From Kordiimonas gwangyangensis DSM 19435 = JCM 12864 (GTDB taxonomy: Bacteria; Pseudomonadota; Alphaproteobacteria; Sphingomonadales; Kordiimonadaceae), in NCBI RefSeq assembly GCF_000375545.1, contig NZ_AQXF01000003.1, positions 142,595-206,594 on the forward strand: a stretch of 64,000 nt of DNA. Direction: 5' to 3'. The translations under genes were made by a program, and so were the position numbers. The notes below the pieces were generated by a model, which saw nothing but the letters and a program-made list of their open reading frames with translations, did no database searches and had not been told where the DNA came from. Every line of letters begins with the position of its first letter. Positions within the stretch are counted from its first letter, which is position 1. Positions 17,620 through 27,135 of this stretch are shown one piece after another.

Positions 17620-18046
17620 ATCGTCTCCACTTCAAGGCCAACATCTTTTGGCTGTCGTGTGAAATTTATACCAGTGGCGGACCGGGACATCTATGCTTCC
17701 AAATTGGCTTTGGAGGCCGGCATTCTGCCACTGTTCACTCGAACAGAATAGACAATCTGGGGTTAGCCGAAACACTGGCTTGATTATGTTATGGGTGAAT
17801 ATTTAGCTATGTTGCGAACTTTCGCAACCCCCGATCATGAACACTTTTCATAAGATGATCTACTGTAACGGTAATTAGCTCGTGTTTTTTTCTCACTAAC
17901 AGCGGATTGTCGGGAAATTTCGTACTCGTGTGAGCTGGACGCCGTCTAGAACAGCCCGCTCTCGTTTTCCTCACATACTTGAGACCAAGGTGTGACTGGA
18001 CCTTCGTCGCGCCGGTGGTAGGGTGGCATCAAAGGAGAGACGAGCG
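17620..18046. other. Intergenic region upstream of msrP
   Basis: About 430 bp between divergent genes, with AT-rich stretches around 17780-17900. I see no open frame with a good start, no tRNA and no clear repeat. It must carry the promoters of the PAS gene and msrPQ; none stands out. Confidence 0.55.
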
Positions 18047-19009
18047 ATGATGATCAAATCCCGCAAGCCATGGCAAATCAGCGAAAATGAGGTTACGCCC
18101 GAGCAGCTATACCTGAACCGGCGCGCTTTCATTGGTGGTAGCGCGGGGGCTGCCCTTTTGGGCGTAACTGGCTTATCGCTCCCCGCAGGCGCAGCGACGG
18201 AACGGGTGCTCAATCCGCTTGCCTTTTCCAAGACAGCCTATGACCCGAAAGAGGCGCTGACGCCCTATGAGGCAGTAACCGCCTACAATAACTATTATGA
18301 GTTTGGTACTGGCAAGTCCGACCCTGCGGAAAACGCATGGCGTTTGCAGCCCAAGCCATGGTCGGTCAAGGTGGACGGGCATGTGGGCCGTCCGGGCATT
18401 TACGACTTTGAAGACCTCATTGACATGAAAGCGCTTGAGGAGCGCATCTACAGGCTGCGGTGTGTGGAGGCATGGTCGATGGTTATCCCGTGGATCGGTG
18501 TACCGCTTTCGTTGCTGATCAAGAAGTTCGAGCCGACGGCTGACGCCAAATATGTCGCCTTCGAAACGCTGGCTGACAAGAAGCAGATGCCCGAAGTGAA
18601 AGGCTGGTTCAACGTGCTCGACTGGCCCTACCGTGAAGGTCTGCGCATGGACGAGGCCATGAACGAGCTCGCCTTTATCGCGGTTGGTCTTTACGGGAAG
18701 GAACTGCCAAACCAGAACGGCGCACCGCTTAGGCTGGTGGTGCCGTGGAAATATGGCTTCAAATCCATCAAGTCGATTGTGCGTATCAGCTTCGTGGAAG
18801 ACCAGCCCAAGACAAGCTGGAAAAAATCCGCACCCAGCGAATATGGTTTCTATTCGAACGTGAACCCCAATGTGGATCACCCACGCTGGAGCCAGAAGCA
18901 GGAGCGGCGCATTGGTGAGTTCGGCCGCCGCGAAACCCTGATGTTCAATGGCTATGAAGACGCTGTTGCGCACCTCTATCAGGGCATGGACCTGAGGAAA
19001 AATTATTAA
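18047..19009 (+). CDS. msrP: Protein-methionine-sulfoxide reductase, catalytic subunit MsrP
   Basis: A 320-aa periplasmic molybdoenzyme that repairs methionine sulfoxide in envelope proteins. The start at 18047 has AAGGAG about 9 nt upstream; the frame extends to 18023 without need. The N-terminus holds a twin-arginine signal (NRRAFIGGSAGAALLGVTGL, ending in AGA-AT). The molybdenum-ligand cysteine is in RLRCVEAWSMVIPWIGVPL (C139), and LVVPWKYGFKSIKSIVRI is typical of the family. Its stop overlaps the msrQ start by one base (TAATG). Confidence 0.95.
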   Translation: MMIKSRKPWQISENEVTPEQLYLNRRAFIGGSAGAALLGVTGLSLPAGAATERVLNPLAFSKTAYDPKEALTPYEAVTAYNNYYEFGTGKSDPAENAWRLQPKPWSVKVDGHVGRPGIYDFEDLIDMKALEERIYRLRCVEAWSMVIPWIGVPLSLLIKKFEPTADAKYVAFETLADKKQMPEVKGWFNVLDWPYREGLRMDEAMNELAFIAVGLYGKELPNQNGAPLRLVVPWKYGFKSIKSIVRISFVEDQPKTSWKKSAPSEYGFYSNVNPNVDHPRWSQKQERRIGEFGRRETLMFNGYEDAVAHLYQGMDLRKNY

Positions 19010-19638
19010 TGGCGATGCCACTCAAGGTATGGCGCTTTGGTGTGAAGCCCGCGGTTTTTGTGCTCGCGCTTCTGCCCGCGCTTTGGCTTGTGTCTGAGTG
19101 GTGGGCGGCCTTTCAGGGGCTGCCCAATGACCTCGGTTTCAATCCGAACGAGACATCGAACCGTTTCTCGGGCGATTGGGCGCTGCGCATGCTGCTGATT
19201 ACCTTGGCGCTCACGCCGCTTGCAAAGTTGATCCCGTCCAACAAACCAATCATGTTCCGCCGCATGATGGGGCTGTTCGCCTATTTCTACGTGTGCCTGC
19301 ACATGCTCAGCTACATCTGGCTTGATATGCTGTTCAACTGGCCGGAACTGTGGGCCGATGTGCTGAAACGCATCTATATTACAGTCGGCATGGCCGCCTT
19401 TCTGATGCTGACACCTCTTGCCATCACCAGCACCAAGGGCATGATCAAACGGCTGGGCGCGAAAAACTGGCAACGGCTGCACAAGCTCGTTTACGTGATC
19501 GCGCCGCTTGCCATTATCCATTTTTTCATGATGCGCAAAGGCCTACAGCTGGAGCCGCTCATTTACGGTGCTATCCTGCTCGTCCTCTTGCTGGCGCGCC
19601 TGCTGCCCAAGCGGCGCAGGAAAATGAGAGCCGCCTGA
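19009..19638 (+). CDS. msrQ: Heme-binding membrane subunit MsrQ
   Basis: A 209-aa integral membrane protein with about six transmembrane segments of the ferric-reductase-like domain. It delivers electrons from the inner membrane to MsrP. Histidines that can ligate heme are in YVCLHMLSYIW, RLHKLVYVIAPLAIIHFF. It overlaps msrP by one base, the standard coupled arrangement. A basic C-terminal tail (RRRKMRAA) lies on the cytoplasmic side. Confidence 0.93.
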   Translation: MAMPLKVWRFGVKPAVFVLALLPALWLVSEWWAAFQGLPNDLGFNPNETSNRFSGDWALRMLLITLALTPLAKLIPSNKPIMFRRMMGLFAYFYVCLHMLSYIWLDMLFNWPELWADVLKRIYITVGMAAFLMLTPLAITSTKGMIKRLGAKNWQRLHKLVYVIAPLAIIHFFMMRKGLQLEPLIYGAILLVLLLARLLPKRRRKMRAA

Positions 19639-19643
19639 CGCCC

Positions 19644-20096
19644 TTATTTGGGGCGCTTGGCCATCATTGCGTTCCCTCGCATGATCATGACTGTCTCACC
19701 CTTCTGGTTCCTCACAGTATAGGTGGATTTTACCAGGCCAATGTTTGGGCGCGATGCGGAATCTCGTTTTGCGGTCGTCTCACCCTCAACAGAGAGAATA
19801 TCGCCCGGGAATACCGGCTTTTTCCATTCTACGCCATCAAGGCCGGGGGAGCCAAGGCCCGCGATTCCCTTGTCTTTCATATGGTCCACCATCATGCGCA
19901 TCATCATCGCCGAGGTGTGCCAGCCGCTTGCGCAAAGTGCCCCAAAGACAGACTTCTTTGCAGCTTCATCGTCCAGATGAAAGGGTTGCGGATCGTATTT
20001 TGACGCGAAGTCGATGACCTCCTCGCGCGTCACCTTATAACTTCCGAATGTCTCTTTTTGACCAATGACAAGGTCTTCATAGAAAATTTTGAACAT
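19644..20096 (-). CDS. MaoC-like dehydratase / hot-dog protein
   Basis: A 150-aa single hot-dog protein. The start at 20096 (MFKIFYEDL) has GGGAG about 8 nt upstream; the frame continues to 20150 without support. The hydratase-2-like motif is DPQPFHLDDEAAKKSVFG, followed by ASGWHTSAMMMRM, which marks the MaoC subgroup including small (R)-specific enoyl-CoA hydratases. The C-terminal strand VRNQKGETVMIMRGNAM is typical. The true substrate is not known. It converges on msrQ, 5 bp away. Confidence 0.85.
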   Translation of the reverse strand: MFKIFYEDLVIGQKETFGSYKVTREEVIDFASKYDPQPFHLDDEAAKKSVFGALCASGWHTSAMMMRMMVDHMKDKGIAGLGSPGLDGVEWKKPVFPGDILSVEGETTAKRDSASRPNIGLVKSTYTVRNQKGETVMIMRGNAMMAKRPK

Positions 20097-20255
20097 AAGA
20101 ATACTCCCTGATTCTCTCAGTGAATTGGGGCGGTAGGTAGTGGAAGTCAAACGGTTAACGAATAGACAACGGAACGACAGTATGGTTGCATCAACGTCAT
20201 GTCTGCAGTGTTGTATTCGGTGTCACCAAGCCAAAAGGACGCAGTAGGGGGGCTT

Positions 20256-21800
20256 ATGGAAAATCTCGCGACGATCCGTGAAAAGGTAGTCAAAATTCTT
20301 CTTGTCTTTCTGTGGGCGCATATCCCCGCAGCACTCGTGCATGGCTGGTGGGCCGATAGCGGCGATACGCTTGTCCTCACCGGTCTTGTGACTGTTTTTG
20401 CCCTTTTGGCAACAGGTGCTGTCAAGGTGCTGTCTGATACCGCAGGGCGGATGGCGCTTGCTTTCCTTATGGTGCTGACGGTGGGTGCGCTGGTGGCGCT
20501 TTATGCCGCGCACCCCTGGCAGAAGGATGTACACCTTTATTTCGCGACCGTAATTGCGCTCCTCTCGTCCACATTCTGTTGGCGTAGCCTTGCTGTCGCC
20601 ACCGGCACCACAATGCTCTACCTGCTCGTGATGAACTTTGTTGCGCCCTATTATATCTCAGGTGGGGAAGGGCACTTCCTTCAGACCGGATTTGAAATCC
20701 TTGCCTTTGGTGTGCTGAGCGTCGGCCTTTTCTGGGTTACCCATCTTGTGCGCGGTCTCTTTGAGACCGTTGAGGTCGAACACGAAAATGCAGTTCAGGA
20801 AGCGGAGCGCGCCCGCGCAGCCGGTGCGCTTGCGGAACAAGCAGCACTGGAAGCCAAGGAAGCCGCCGATGCTGCGGATGCCGCCCGCCTTGAGGCCGAA
20901 GCCCTCCGTGAGCAGCAGGTAGAGCAGGAAGCGCAGGCCGCTGCTGAGAAGCGCGCGATGCTTGAAGCACTGGCGCAGGAATTTGAACAATCCGTACAGC
21001 AGATTGTGCGTGAGGTTGTCTCCATGGCAGGCGGCATGAAGTCAACAGCGGTTGCCCTTCAGGGGCAGGCGCGTGACGGTATGCAAAGCGCCGAGAAAAT
21101 CACATGGGCGACGCAGGATGCTTCCTCGAACGTGGAAGCAGTCTCCGGTGCGGCGACCGAGCTTTCGGGCTCCACTTCTGAAATTGCACAGCAGGTAGAC
21201 CGCACCAACCAGCTCACCAATGATGCGGTGTCGCAAGCGGAAAGCGTGGCGGAACGTATCCGTGTGCTTTCTGAACGCGCGCAGGAAATTGGCTCTGTCG
21301 TCTCGCTGATTACCGAGATCGCCGAACAGACCAACCTCCTCGCACTCAACGCCACCATCGAGGCTGCGCGTGCGGGTGAGGTGGGTAAGGGCTTTGCTGT
21401 GGTCGCGACAGAAGTGAAAAACCTCGCGGGTGAAAGCGCGCGTGCAGCGGACGGCATCCACGAAAGGATCGGTGCGGTGCAGGACGCGACTGAAGCTGCG
21501 GTTGATGCGATCAACACCATCAATAACGTCATCCGGAACATCAATATCGGCGCCACAGCGATTGCCGCCGCGGTGGAAGAGCAGGACGCCGCAACCCGCG
21601 ATATTGCAGAATCAGTGAAGCGCGCGTCGGAAGGTTCACGCTCTGCCGCCGATAATGCCAAGCTGGTTGAGGGCAAAGCCCGCGATTCTGAAAGTGGCGC
21701 GGTTACGGTGCTGGCGTCCATCGAACAGCTTGAGGCGCTGGCCAATTCGCTCGCGTCCGAGACAGACCGCTTCCTTGGTCAGGTCCGGTCCGGCGCATGA
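20256..21800 (+). CDS. Membrane methyl-accepting chemotaxis protein
   Basis: A chemoreceptor of 514 aa. I start at 20256 (MENLATIRE) because AGGGGGG ends 3-4 nt before it; the frame begins at 20199. The first 170 residues form a cluster of five or six hydrophobic helices with almost no periplasmic loop, unlike classical two-helix receptors. An Ala/Glu-rich coiled coil follows (about 175-250). The signalling domain has the conserved tip [20 protein letters not shown]. No HAMP or PAS domain is evident. The stop overlaps the lrgA start (ATGA), so the sensor may respond to membrane or wall state in step with LrgAB; that link is inference. Confidence 0.9.
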   Translation: MENLATIREKVVKILLVFLWAHIPAALVHGWWADSGDTLVLTGLVTVFALLATGAVKVLSDTAGRMALAFLMVLTVGALVALYAAHPWQKDVHLYFATVIALLSSTFCWRSLAVATGTTMLYLLVMNFVAPYYISGGEGHFLQTGFEILAFGVLSVGLFWVTHLVRGLFETVEVEHENAVQEAERARAAGALAEQAALEAKEAADAADAARLEAEALREQQVEQEAQAAAEKRAMLEALAQEFEQSVQQIVREVVSMAGGMKSTAVALQGQARDGMQSAEKITWATQDASSNVEAVSGAATELSGSTSEIAQQVDRTNQLTNDAVSQAESVAERIRVLSERAQEIGSVVSLITEIAEQTNLLALNATIEAARAGEVGKGFAVVATEVKNLAGESARAADGIHERIGAVQDATEAAVDAINTINNVIRNINIGATAIAAAVEEQDAATRDIAESVKRASEGSRSAADNAKLVEGKARDSESGAVTVLASIEQLEALANSLASETDRFLGQVRSGA

Positions 21801-22195
21801 CGCCAAAGGGCGGGGAGGGCACTAGCCTTTTGACAAGCGGCTTGGCGGGGACTGTTGGTATCGGCTTTTTCGTTCTTCTCGTTCTCGCGCTGGAGGGCTT
21901 GGTCGCTGGTTTCGCACTCCCGGTACCGTCAGCGGTTCTCGCCATGGCGCTGTTGACGGTATTCTTTGTATGGAATGGCGGGGTGCCTGCTTTTGTTGCG
22001 ACAGGGGCGGGTTTCCTGTTTCGCATCTTCCCGCTTCTGTTCATTCCGCCGCTCGTGGGTATCGTCAAACTTCGCGATGTGGTGGTGGCTGAATGGCTAT
22101 CGCTTCTTCTGGTCGTAACGCTCAGCACCGTCATGGGACTACTGGCGGCGGCAGCCGCCTACCGTATGTTTCACGGCAGAGGACGCGGAGCATGA
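21797..22195 (+). CDS. CidA/LrgA family membrane protein
   Basis: A 132-aa protein with four hydrophobic segments in the CidA/LrgA pattern: [20 protein letters not shown], then [20 protein letters not shown]. LrgA/CidA proteins are holin-like and act with LrgB/CidB in murein hydrolase control or in small-molecule export. It overlaps the upstream chemoreceptor and the downstream lrgB-like gene by 4 bp each (ATGA), so all three are probably translated as a coupled unit. Confidence 0.88.
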   Translation: MTPKGGEGTSLLTSGLAGTVGIGFFVLLVLALEGLVAGFALPVPSAVLAMALLTVFFVWNGGVPAFVATGAGFLFRIFPLLFIPPLVGIVKLRDVVVAEWLSLLLVVTLSTVMGLLAAAAAYRMFHGRGRGA

Positions 22196-22872
22196 GTATT
22201 CCCTACATATGGCTTGGTGTCACTGTGCTGCTATTCGCGCTCGGTGACTGGCTTTACCGGCGCTCAGGCGGGCGTGTCTGGTTCCATCCTATCCTTCTGC
22301 CGACTGTGCTATTGGTACTGTTGTTTCTTTTGAAGCCGGGGTTATTTGCCGCGTTCGAGCAGGACACCAACGTGCTCTATGCGGGCCTGCTGGCGGCTGT
22401 GGCGGCGCTCGCAGTACCGCTGTACCGGAACCTTGGTGTGCTCCGGCAGGAAAAGGCAGCTGTCGCTGCGGCAATCATCGGCGGGTCAGTGGCTGGCGTG
22501 ACGTCAGCGCTTGGCATCATCGCGATCCTGTCAGCCGATGATGCGCTATATGGTGCGGTGGTTTCCAAGTCCGTCACCACACCCATTGCCATCTCCATCG
22601 CGGACGGTATTGGTGCGTCCGCCTCCCTTTCTGCTGCCACTGTTATCCTCACCGGCCTTTTTGCCGCCATCTTTGGGCCGCCTATATTGGCGAAGTGCGG
22701 CATCGATGATGACGTGGGAATGGGACTGGCGCTGGGCACAGCCGGGCATGCTATTGGCATGGCGGAAGCCGTGCGGCGCAGTGACGTGATGGGCGCTGCG
22801 GCAGCTTTTGCCATGGCCGCAAATGGCCTTGCGACAGCGGTGATTGTGCCGCTTGTCTGGCCCCTCCTCTGA
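22192..22872 (+). CDS. LrgB family membrane protein
   Basis: A 226-aa integral membrane protein with about seven segments. The start at 22192 overlaps the stop of the CidA/LrgA gene. LrgB signatures are FHPILLPTVLLVL, AAIIGGSVAGVTSALGIIAI, SKSVTTPIAISIADGIGAS, and GTAGHAIGMAEAVR near the C-terminus. It is the obligate partner of the preceding holin-like protein. Known roles in other bacteria include autolysis control, plastidial glycolate transport and pyruvate transport; which applies here cannot be said. Confidence 0.92.
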   Translation: MSIPYIWLGVTVLLFALGDWLYRRSGGRVWFHPILLPTVLLVLLFLLKPGLFAAFEQDTNVLYAGLLAAVAALAVPLYRNLGVLRQEKAAVAAAIIGGSVAGVTSALGIIAILSADDALYGAVVSKSVTTPIAISIADGIGASASLSAATVILTGLFAAIFGPPILAKCGIDDDVGMGLALGTAGHAIGMAEAVRRSDVMGAAAAFAMAANGLATAVIVPLVWPLL

Positions 22873-22936
22873 TCCTGCTTCCATCGGGCAGCACTATCAG
22901 GCAATCTGCCTTGGGGCTGGTATGTGCGGAGAGGTT

Positions 22937-23821
22937 ATGCGGACTATTCATTCACTCGTTGGTGTGTTGCTCGGGTTGGCGTTTTTTGCATCCCCTGTGT
23001 CAGCTTATGACCAGCGTATCGAGGCTACCTATAATTTCATCTGGAATGGTTTTGTGGTGTTCACCGCGGATGTCGCGGTGGTGCATGACGAGGAAAACTA
23101 TCAGGCCCGCATGGATATTCGTACCCGCGGCGTGGCGCGCCTTTTTAGCCGGGGCAACGGGACGCTCACGGCTGTGGGCAAACTCGGCAAAAACGGTGAA
23201 GTCTTGCCGCGTGAATTTGTCTCTGAAGGGCGCTGGAGTGGGGACGACTACCGCAAGGCGATGTGGTTCGATGAAGACGGCAAGTTTATCCGCTGGGAGC
23301 GGGACTGGCCGAAGAAATGGCTGGAAGACTATTCGCGCGAGCCAGTACCGGATGAGCTTAAACGTGGGCCGGACGGGCTTTCCGTTGTTATGATGCTGCT
23401 TGGCGAAACCTTACCGCGTGAGGTGCAGGTTTTTGATGGCGACCATGTGATGAAAATCGGTCTGCTCTGTGAGGAGAAAACCTCCATCATTGAAGAGAGC
23501 AACCACAGCCCCTTCTTTGGCCCCAGCCAGAAATGCCAGTTTGAGGGTGAGACCATCGCGGGCGAAATCATCGAGACGGAAGAGCAGATCAAAAAGCGCC
23601 TGAAGGAAGAAGAGAAGGCGCGCAAAAAGGCCGAGAAATACGCCCGTAAACATGGCGGTGAAGAACCCGATGATGAAGAGGGTATCCCCATCTGGTTTCA
23701 GGAGATCGAAGGCCTTGGTCACACACTTCCTGTGCGCGCGAGCTTCAAATCAAGCTGGGGCACGGTGCGTATGTATCTGAAGGAGCTCAAGACCTCCGAC
23801 GGGCTTCATTTCTCCTCCTGA
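22937..23821 (+). CDS. Exported DUF3108-domain protein
   Basis: A 294-aa protein. The start at 22937 (MRTIHSLVGVLL) has GGAG about 5 nt upstream and begins a signal peptide ending near VSA-YD; the open frame extends to 22844 inside lrgB. The mature part matches DUF3108 in its N-terminal strand pattern (EATYNFIWNGFVVFTADVAV). A charged insertion of Lys/Glu/Arg repeats occupies about residues 215-240. Function of DUF3108 is unknown; a periplasmic beta-rich fold is expected. It lies 64 bp after lrgB on the same strand. Confidence 0.78.
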   Translation: MRTIHSLVGVLLGLAFFASPVSAYDQRIEATYNFIWNGFVVFTADVAVVHDEENYQARMDIRTRGVARLFSRGNGTLTAVGKLGKNGEVLPREFVSEGRWSGDDYRKAMWFDEDGKFIRWERDWPKKWLEDYSREPVPDELKRGPDGLSVVMMLLGETLPREVQVFDGDHVMKIGLLCEEKTSIIEESNHSPFFGPSQKCQFEGETIAGEIIETEEQIKKRLKEEEKARKKAEKYARKHGGEEPDDEEGIPIWFQEIEGLGHTLPVRASFKSSWGTVRMYLKELKTSDGLHFSS

Positions 23822-23913
23822 TTTCTCGCGTGCATCACCACTTTGAATTTCGTGCGGGCTGTGACAGACTGCGCACCAATTCAGATCAGCATATGCACAT
23901 AAAGGGGAGAAAT

Positions 23914-25221
23914 ATGAGACAGTTGCTGAAAAATGCGGTGGCGGGACTTGCACTTGCTGCAACGGGCGCACTTGGTGGGGCAGCCCTTGCGGACGTGACA
24001 ATCATCCACGCCGGTGAACTGCTTGCGGTGCCGGGGAAAGCCGCGAAGAAGGAACAATCGGTCATCGTTGAAGACGGGCGCATCAAAGCTGTTGAGGACG
24101 GCTATGTTGATGCGAGCGCTTATGGCGACGACGCCAAGGTCATCGACCTCAAGGACGGCTTTGTCATGCCGGGCATGATGGACATGCACGTGCACCTGCA
24201 AGGTGAACTGGGCCCGAACGGCGACAGCGAAACCCTGCGCTGGTCGTCTGAGGAAGTGGGCATGCACAGTGTGCATTTCGCGAACAAAACCCTGATGGCT
24301 GGCTTTACAACCGTGCGCAATCTCGGGTCCTCTTCACCGCAGCATATGTATGCGCTCCGTAACGCGATTGCCCGCGGCTGGATCGACGGCCCGCGCATTG
24401 TGGCGTCAGGCGGCGTGTCACCAACGGGTGGCCACGGTGACGTAGACGGCATGCGCCATGACCTGCTGGAAAAATATACAGCTAAAACCATTTGTAACGG
24501 CCCGTACGACTGCCGCCGTGCGGTGCGTGAAGCGATCAAATACGGCGCCGATGTGATCAAAATCACCGCAACAGGCGGTGTGCTTTCCGACACCGATACC
24601 GGCACCGGCCAGCAAATGGCGGATGACGAGCTGAAGGAAATCATGGACACCGCGCACAGCCTTGGCCGTAAGGTCGCTGCCCACGCGCACGCGGCGGAAG
24701 GCATCAATGCTGCCCTGCGCGCCGGTGTGGACAGCATCGAACACGGTTCGTATGCGGACGCGGAATCGATCAAGCTATTCAAGAAAAGCGGCGCCTATCT
24801 GGTGCCTACCCTGATTGCGGGTGACACCGTTGTTGGCATGGCGAAAAGCAGCAACTTCATGTCCCCGGCTATCAAGGAAAAAGCACTGCGTGTTGGCGCT
24901 GACATGCTCAGCCACTTTGAGACTGCGCACAAAGCCGGTGTGAAAATTGCCTTCGGTACTGACAGCGGTGTGTCCCAGCACGGCACCAACGCCCGTGAGG
25001 CACTGCTGATGCAGAAGGGTGGCATGAAGCCGATGGACATCCTGAAGTCTGCCACGGTGAATGCGGCTGATCTTATCAATATGTCCGACAGCCTTGGCAC
25101 CATTGAAGCTGGCAAACACGCTGACATCATTGGCATGCATGGCAGCCCACTCGAAAATCTCGAGGAACTGATGGACGTTGATTTTGTGATGAAGGCTGGC
25201 AAAGCCGTTAAAAACAAGTAG
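23914..25221 (+). CDS. Exported metal-dependent amidohydrolase, prolidase/imidazolonepropionase-like
   Basis: A 435-aa secreted hydrolase. The start at 23914 (MRQLLKNAVAG) has AAGGGGAGA 5 nt upstream and begins a signal peptide ending ALA-DV. Metal ligands of the TIM-barrel amidohydrolases are in order: HVH in GMMDMHVHLQG (about 89-91), the carboxylated lysine in DVIKITATGG, His in KVAAHAHAAEG, His in IEHGSYAD and Asp in FGTDSGVS. The branch includes Xaa-Pro dipeptidases and other acyl-amino-acid hydrolases. The substrate is unknown. Confidence 0.88.
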   Translation: MRQLLKNAVAGLALAATGALGGAALADVTIIHAGELLAVPGKAAKKEQSVIVEDGRIKAVEDGYVDASAYGDDAKVIDLKDGFVMPGMMDMHVHLQGELGPNGDSETLRWSSEEVGMHSVHFANKTLMAGFTTVRNLGSSSPQHMYALRNAIARGWIDGPRIVASGGVSPTGGHGDVDGMRHDLLEKYTAKTICNGPYDCRRAVREAIKYGADVIKITATGGVLSDTDTGTGQQMADDELKEIMDTAHSLGRKVAAHAHAAEGINAALRAGVDSIEHGSYADAESIKLFKKSGAYLVPTLIAGDTVVGMAKSSNFMSPAIKEKALRVGADMLSHFETAHKAGVKIAFGTDSGVSQHGTNAREALLMQKGGMKPMDILKSATVNAADLINMSDSLGTIEAGKHADIIGMHGSPLENLEELMDVDFVMKAGKAVKNK

Positions 25222-25238
25222 CATCACACTTGGAACGT

Positions 25239-25262
25239 GCGGTTGCCCTACGGGGCAGCCGC
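25239..25262 (+). terminator. Hairpin after the amidohydrolase gene
   Basis: A 10-bp stem, GCGGTTGCCC (25239-25248) with GGGCAGCCGC (25253-25262), one G-U pair and a TACG loop, 17 bp after the stop. No T run follows, so termination is probable but not certain. Confidence 0.45.
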
Positions 25263-25291
25263 GCCCAGCCATTTAGCGGAGGCATGTTGCT

Positions 25292-25945
25292 TTGGGGTTC
25301 AGGATTAAAGACTCGCGTGCGTTTCTTGGCGCCCTTGCGCTCCTGATTGTCGGCGTCATCATGGCCTTCAAGGTCGGCTTCTTTTTTGCCCCCGATATCT
25401 TCGGCGACGGCATGCTCACCTCCCGCTGGTGGTGGGAGATCGTGCTCAACCTCCAAATCCTCTGTCTCGCTTTCATGTGGTTCTGCCATCATGACCGTAT
25501 GGTGCAGTCCGACGGGCGCTGGCGCATGCGCGCGGTGGTGAACTTCATTGTTGGTATTATTTCAGTCTCTTACCCGGTCATGCTGTTGCTGATCGGGGCA
25601 TATCTGGATTGGTTCCGTGCGGTTCCGCCTGAGGCGTCGGTCATCAAGCTGATGCTGATGGCCATTGCACTTTGGGCCTTTGGCGCCTTCGTGATGCCCA
25701 TATTCACCACATTGCTGGTGGGTCGAGAAAATCTTGGCGAAAGCGGCCAGCACTTGGGCCTTAATCCCATGGCGTGGTTACGAACTTTCTGGCCAAGCTT
25801 CATCGTCGCGCTTATCATTGCCACCGAAAGCGTGCGGGGTAGTGAACGTCTCTATATGTTTGTGCCGATCTTCATGTACCTGCAGGGCGCCCTGCCGTAC
25901 CTGAACAAGGCGCGCCATGCCTCGCCGCGTGACAGCGATATTTAA
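25292..25945 (+). CDS. Membrane protein of unknown family, copy 1 of tandem pair
   Basis: A 217-aa protein with about six hydrophobic segments. It starts at a TTG with GGAGG 9 nt upstream. No Pfam family is recognised. It is paralogous to the next gene: both share a WWEIVLNLQILC segment near residue 50, a helix ending in LWAFGAFVMPI / LWSMGMALPI, a Trp-Phe-rich loop and the C-terminal YLQGALPYL / YLQGALSYL. All features point to an inner-membrane location. Function unknown. Confidence 0.7.
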   Translation: MGFRIKDSRAFLGALALLIVGVIMAFKVGFFFAPDIFGDGMLTSRWWWEIVLNLQILCLAFMWFCHHDRMVQSDGRWRMRAVVNFIVGIISVSYPVMLLLIGAYLDWFRAVPPEASVIKLMLMAIALWAFGAFVMPIFTTLLVGRENLGESGQHLGLNPMAWLRTFWPSFIVALIIATESVRGSERLYMFVPIFMYLQGALPYLNKARHASPRDSDI

Positions 25946-25996
25946 ACGCTTTCGTTACTTTTACACTGTTAAGGTTCAGCCATCCAAAGGGGGCTG

Positions 25997-26629
25997 ATGG
26001 CATTGAAGTTCAAACTGTCGCATGACCGTGCAATCCTGACCGCGATCGCTATGCTGATTACCGGCTGCATCCTCTCGTCCATGAGCATCTCCTTTTTCGA
26101 TTCCATGAAAAATGCCGGGCTCAGCCGGTCGCGCCTGTGGTGGGAAATTGTCCTGAACCTGCAAATCCTGTGTGGTGCGCTTGTATGGTTTTCCTTTGTG
26201 GAGCGCATCAAGGCCGCGACGGGCGCGCGCTACTACATTCGCTGTGCGCAGTTTTTTGTGGCGCTGGTTGCTGTGTTGCTGCCGGTCGAGATTGGTCTCG
26301 CGGGCGCGGCGATTGGCTGGTTTGAAGACAAACCCGATCTGGCCGAACTGAACTGGATGATTCTCGCCTGCCTGGTCCTGTGGTCCATGGGCATGGCATT
26401 GCCGATTTTGACCCAGCGCATTGTTGAAGGCCGCTGGCGTATGCCACTTTTCTTCAGCGGCCTTGGCCCAGCCCGGATCCTCCTCAGGCTGTCGCCGCTT
26501 CTGATTGCCATCGCGCTCACGATCTTTGAAGAAACACGGGGCGGAGAGCTACACTACTACTACAGCCCGTTCCTCCTCTACCTTCAGGGGGCACTTTCCT
26601 ATTTGCTAAGGGCCATCAGGATTGAATAA
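25997..26629 (+). CDS. Membrane protein of unknown family, copy 2 of tandem pair
   Basis: A 210-aa polytopic protein, diverged paralogue of the gene 51 bp upstream (shared WWEIVLNLQILC and LYLQGALSYL segments, same spacing of helices). GGGGGCTG lies just before the ATG. The pair probably arose by local duplication; similar length and order of helices suggest that the fold is kept while most side chains changed. Could form a heterodimer; this is only a suggestion from the arrangement. Confidence 0.7.
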   Translation: MALKFKLSHDRAILTAIAMLITGCILSSMSISFFDSMKNAGLSRSRLWWEIVLNLQILCGALVWFSFVERIKAATGARYYIRCAQFFVALVAVLLPVEIGLAGAAIGWFEDKPDLAELNWMILACLVLWSMGMALPILTQRIVEGRWRMPLFFSGLGPARILLRLSPLLIAIALTIFEETRGGELHYYYSPFLLYLQGALSYLLRAIRIE

Positions 26630-26658
26630 GCTCAGTTCACATATGTGAGGGGGCATCA

Positions 26659-27135
26659 TTGAAAATCCTGTTGGAAAGCAGCGACTATACCGACGTTCTG
26701 ATCAAGAAATCCCTGCTGGAGCAGGCAGGCTTTCTCGTACACATGGATAATTTTGAAGCAGGTAGCGTGATGCCGCATCTGGCGCTATCCCTCGGCTTTC
26801 GGCTTTGGGTGCCGGATGAAGAGTATGACGAGGCGCTAGCGGTCCTTCGTGAAACAGAAGTGCCTGCGGTAGCAGTTGATACGGATGCAGCTGATGCGAT
26901 TGATCTATGTCCAAGCTGCGGGTCGGAGAATGTCACACGTTACAGATCGCCGCTTTGGCTCCCTGTGTTGGTGGTTTTGGAGATTTTCATCCCCGCGCCG
27001 GGTGGCAACCGCCGCAAATGTCGCGACTGCGGGCACAAATATAAAACAAGCGGCCCTGAGCTAACCGGGCCGCTTGCATTTCTGATCATTGCGCTTGTTG
27101 CGTGGGCGCTATTTTCTTGGTTCACGGTCGCTTAG
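26659..27135 (+). CDS. DUF2007 / zinc-ribbon membrane-anchored protein
   Basis: A 158-aa protein starting at a TTG with GTGAGGGGG upstream. The N-terminal 65 residues match DUF2007 (LLESSDYTDVLIKKSLLEQA ... LWVPDEEYDEALAVL), a putative signal-transducing domain. A zinc ribbon follows with CPSC (84-87) and CRDC (121-124), split by a hydrophobic stretch, and a C-terminal transmembrane helix covers about 138-156. Its stop overlaps that of the convergent ychF by 4 bp. Role unknown. Confidence 0.8.
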   Translation: MKILLESSDYTDVLIKKSLLEQAGFLVHMDNFEAGSVMPHLALSLGFRLWVPDEEYDEALAVLRETEVPAVAVDTDAADAIDLCPSCGSENVTRYRSPLWLPVLVVLEIFIPAPGGNRRKCRDCGHKYKTSGPELTGPLAFLIIALVAWALFSWFTVA

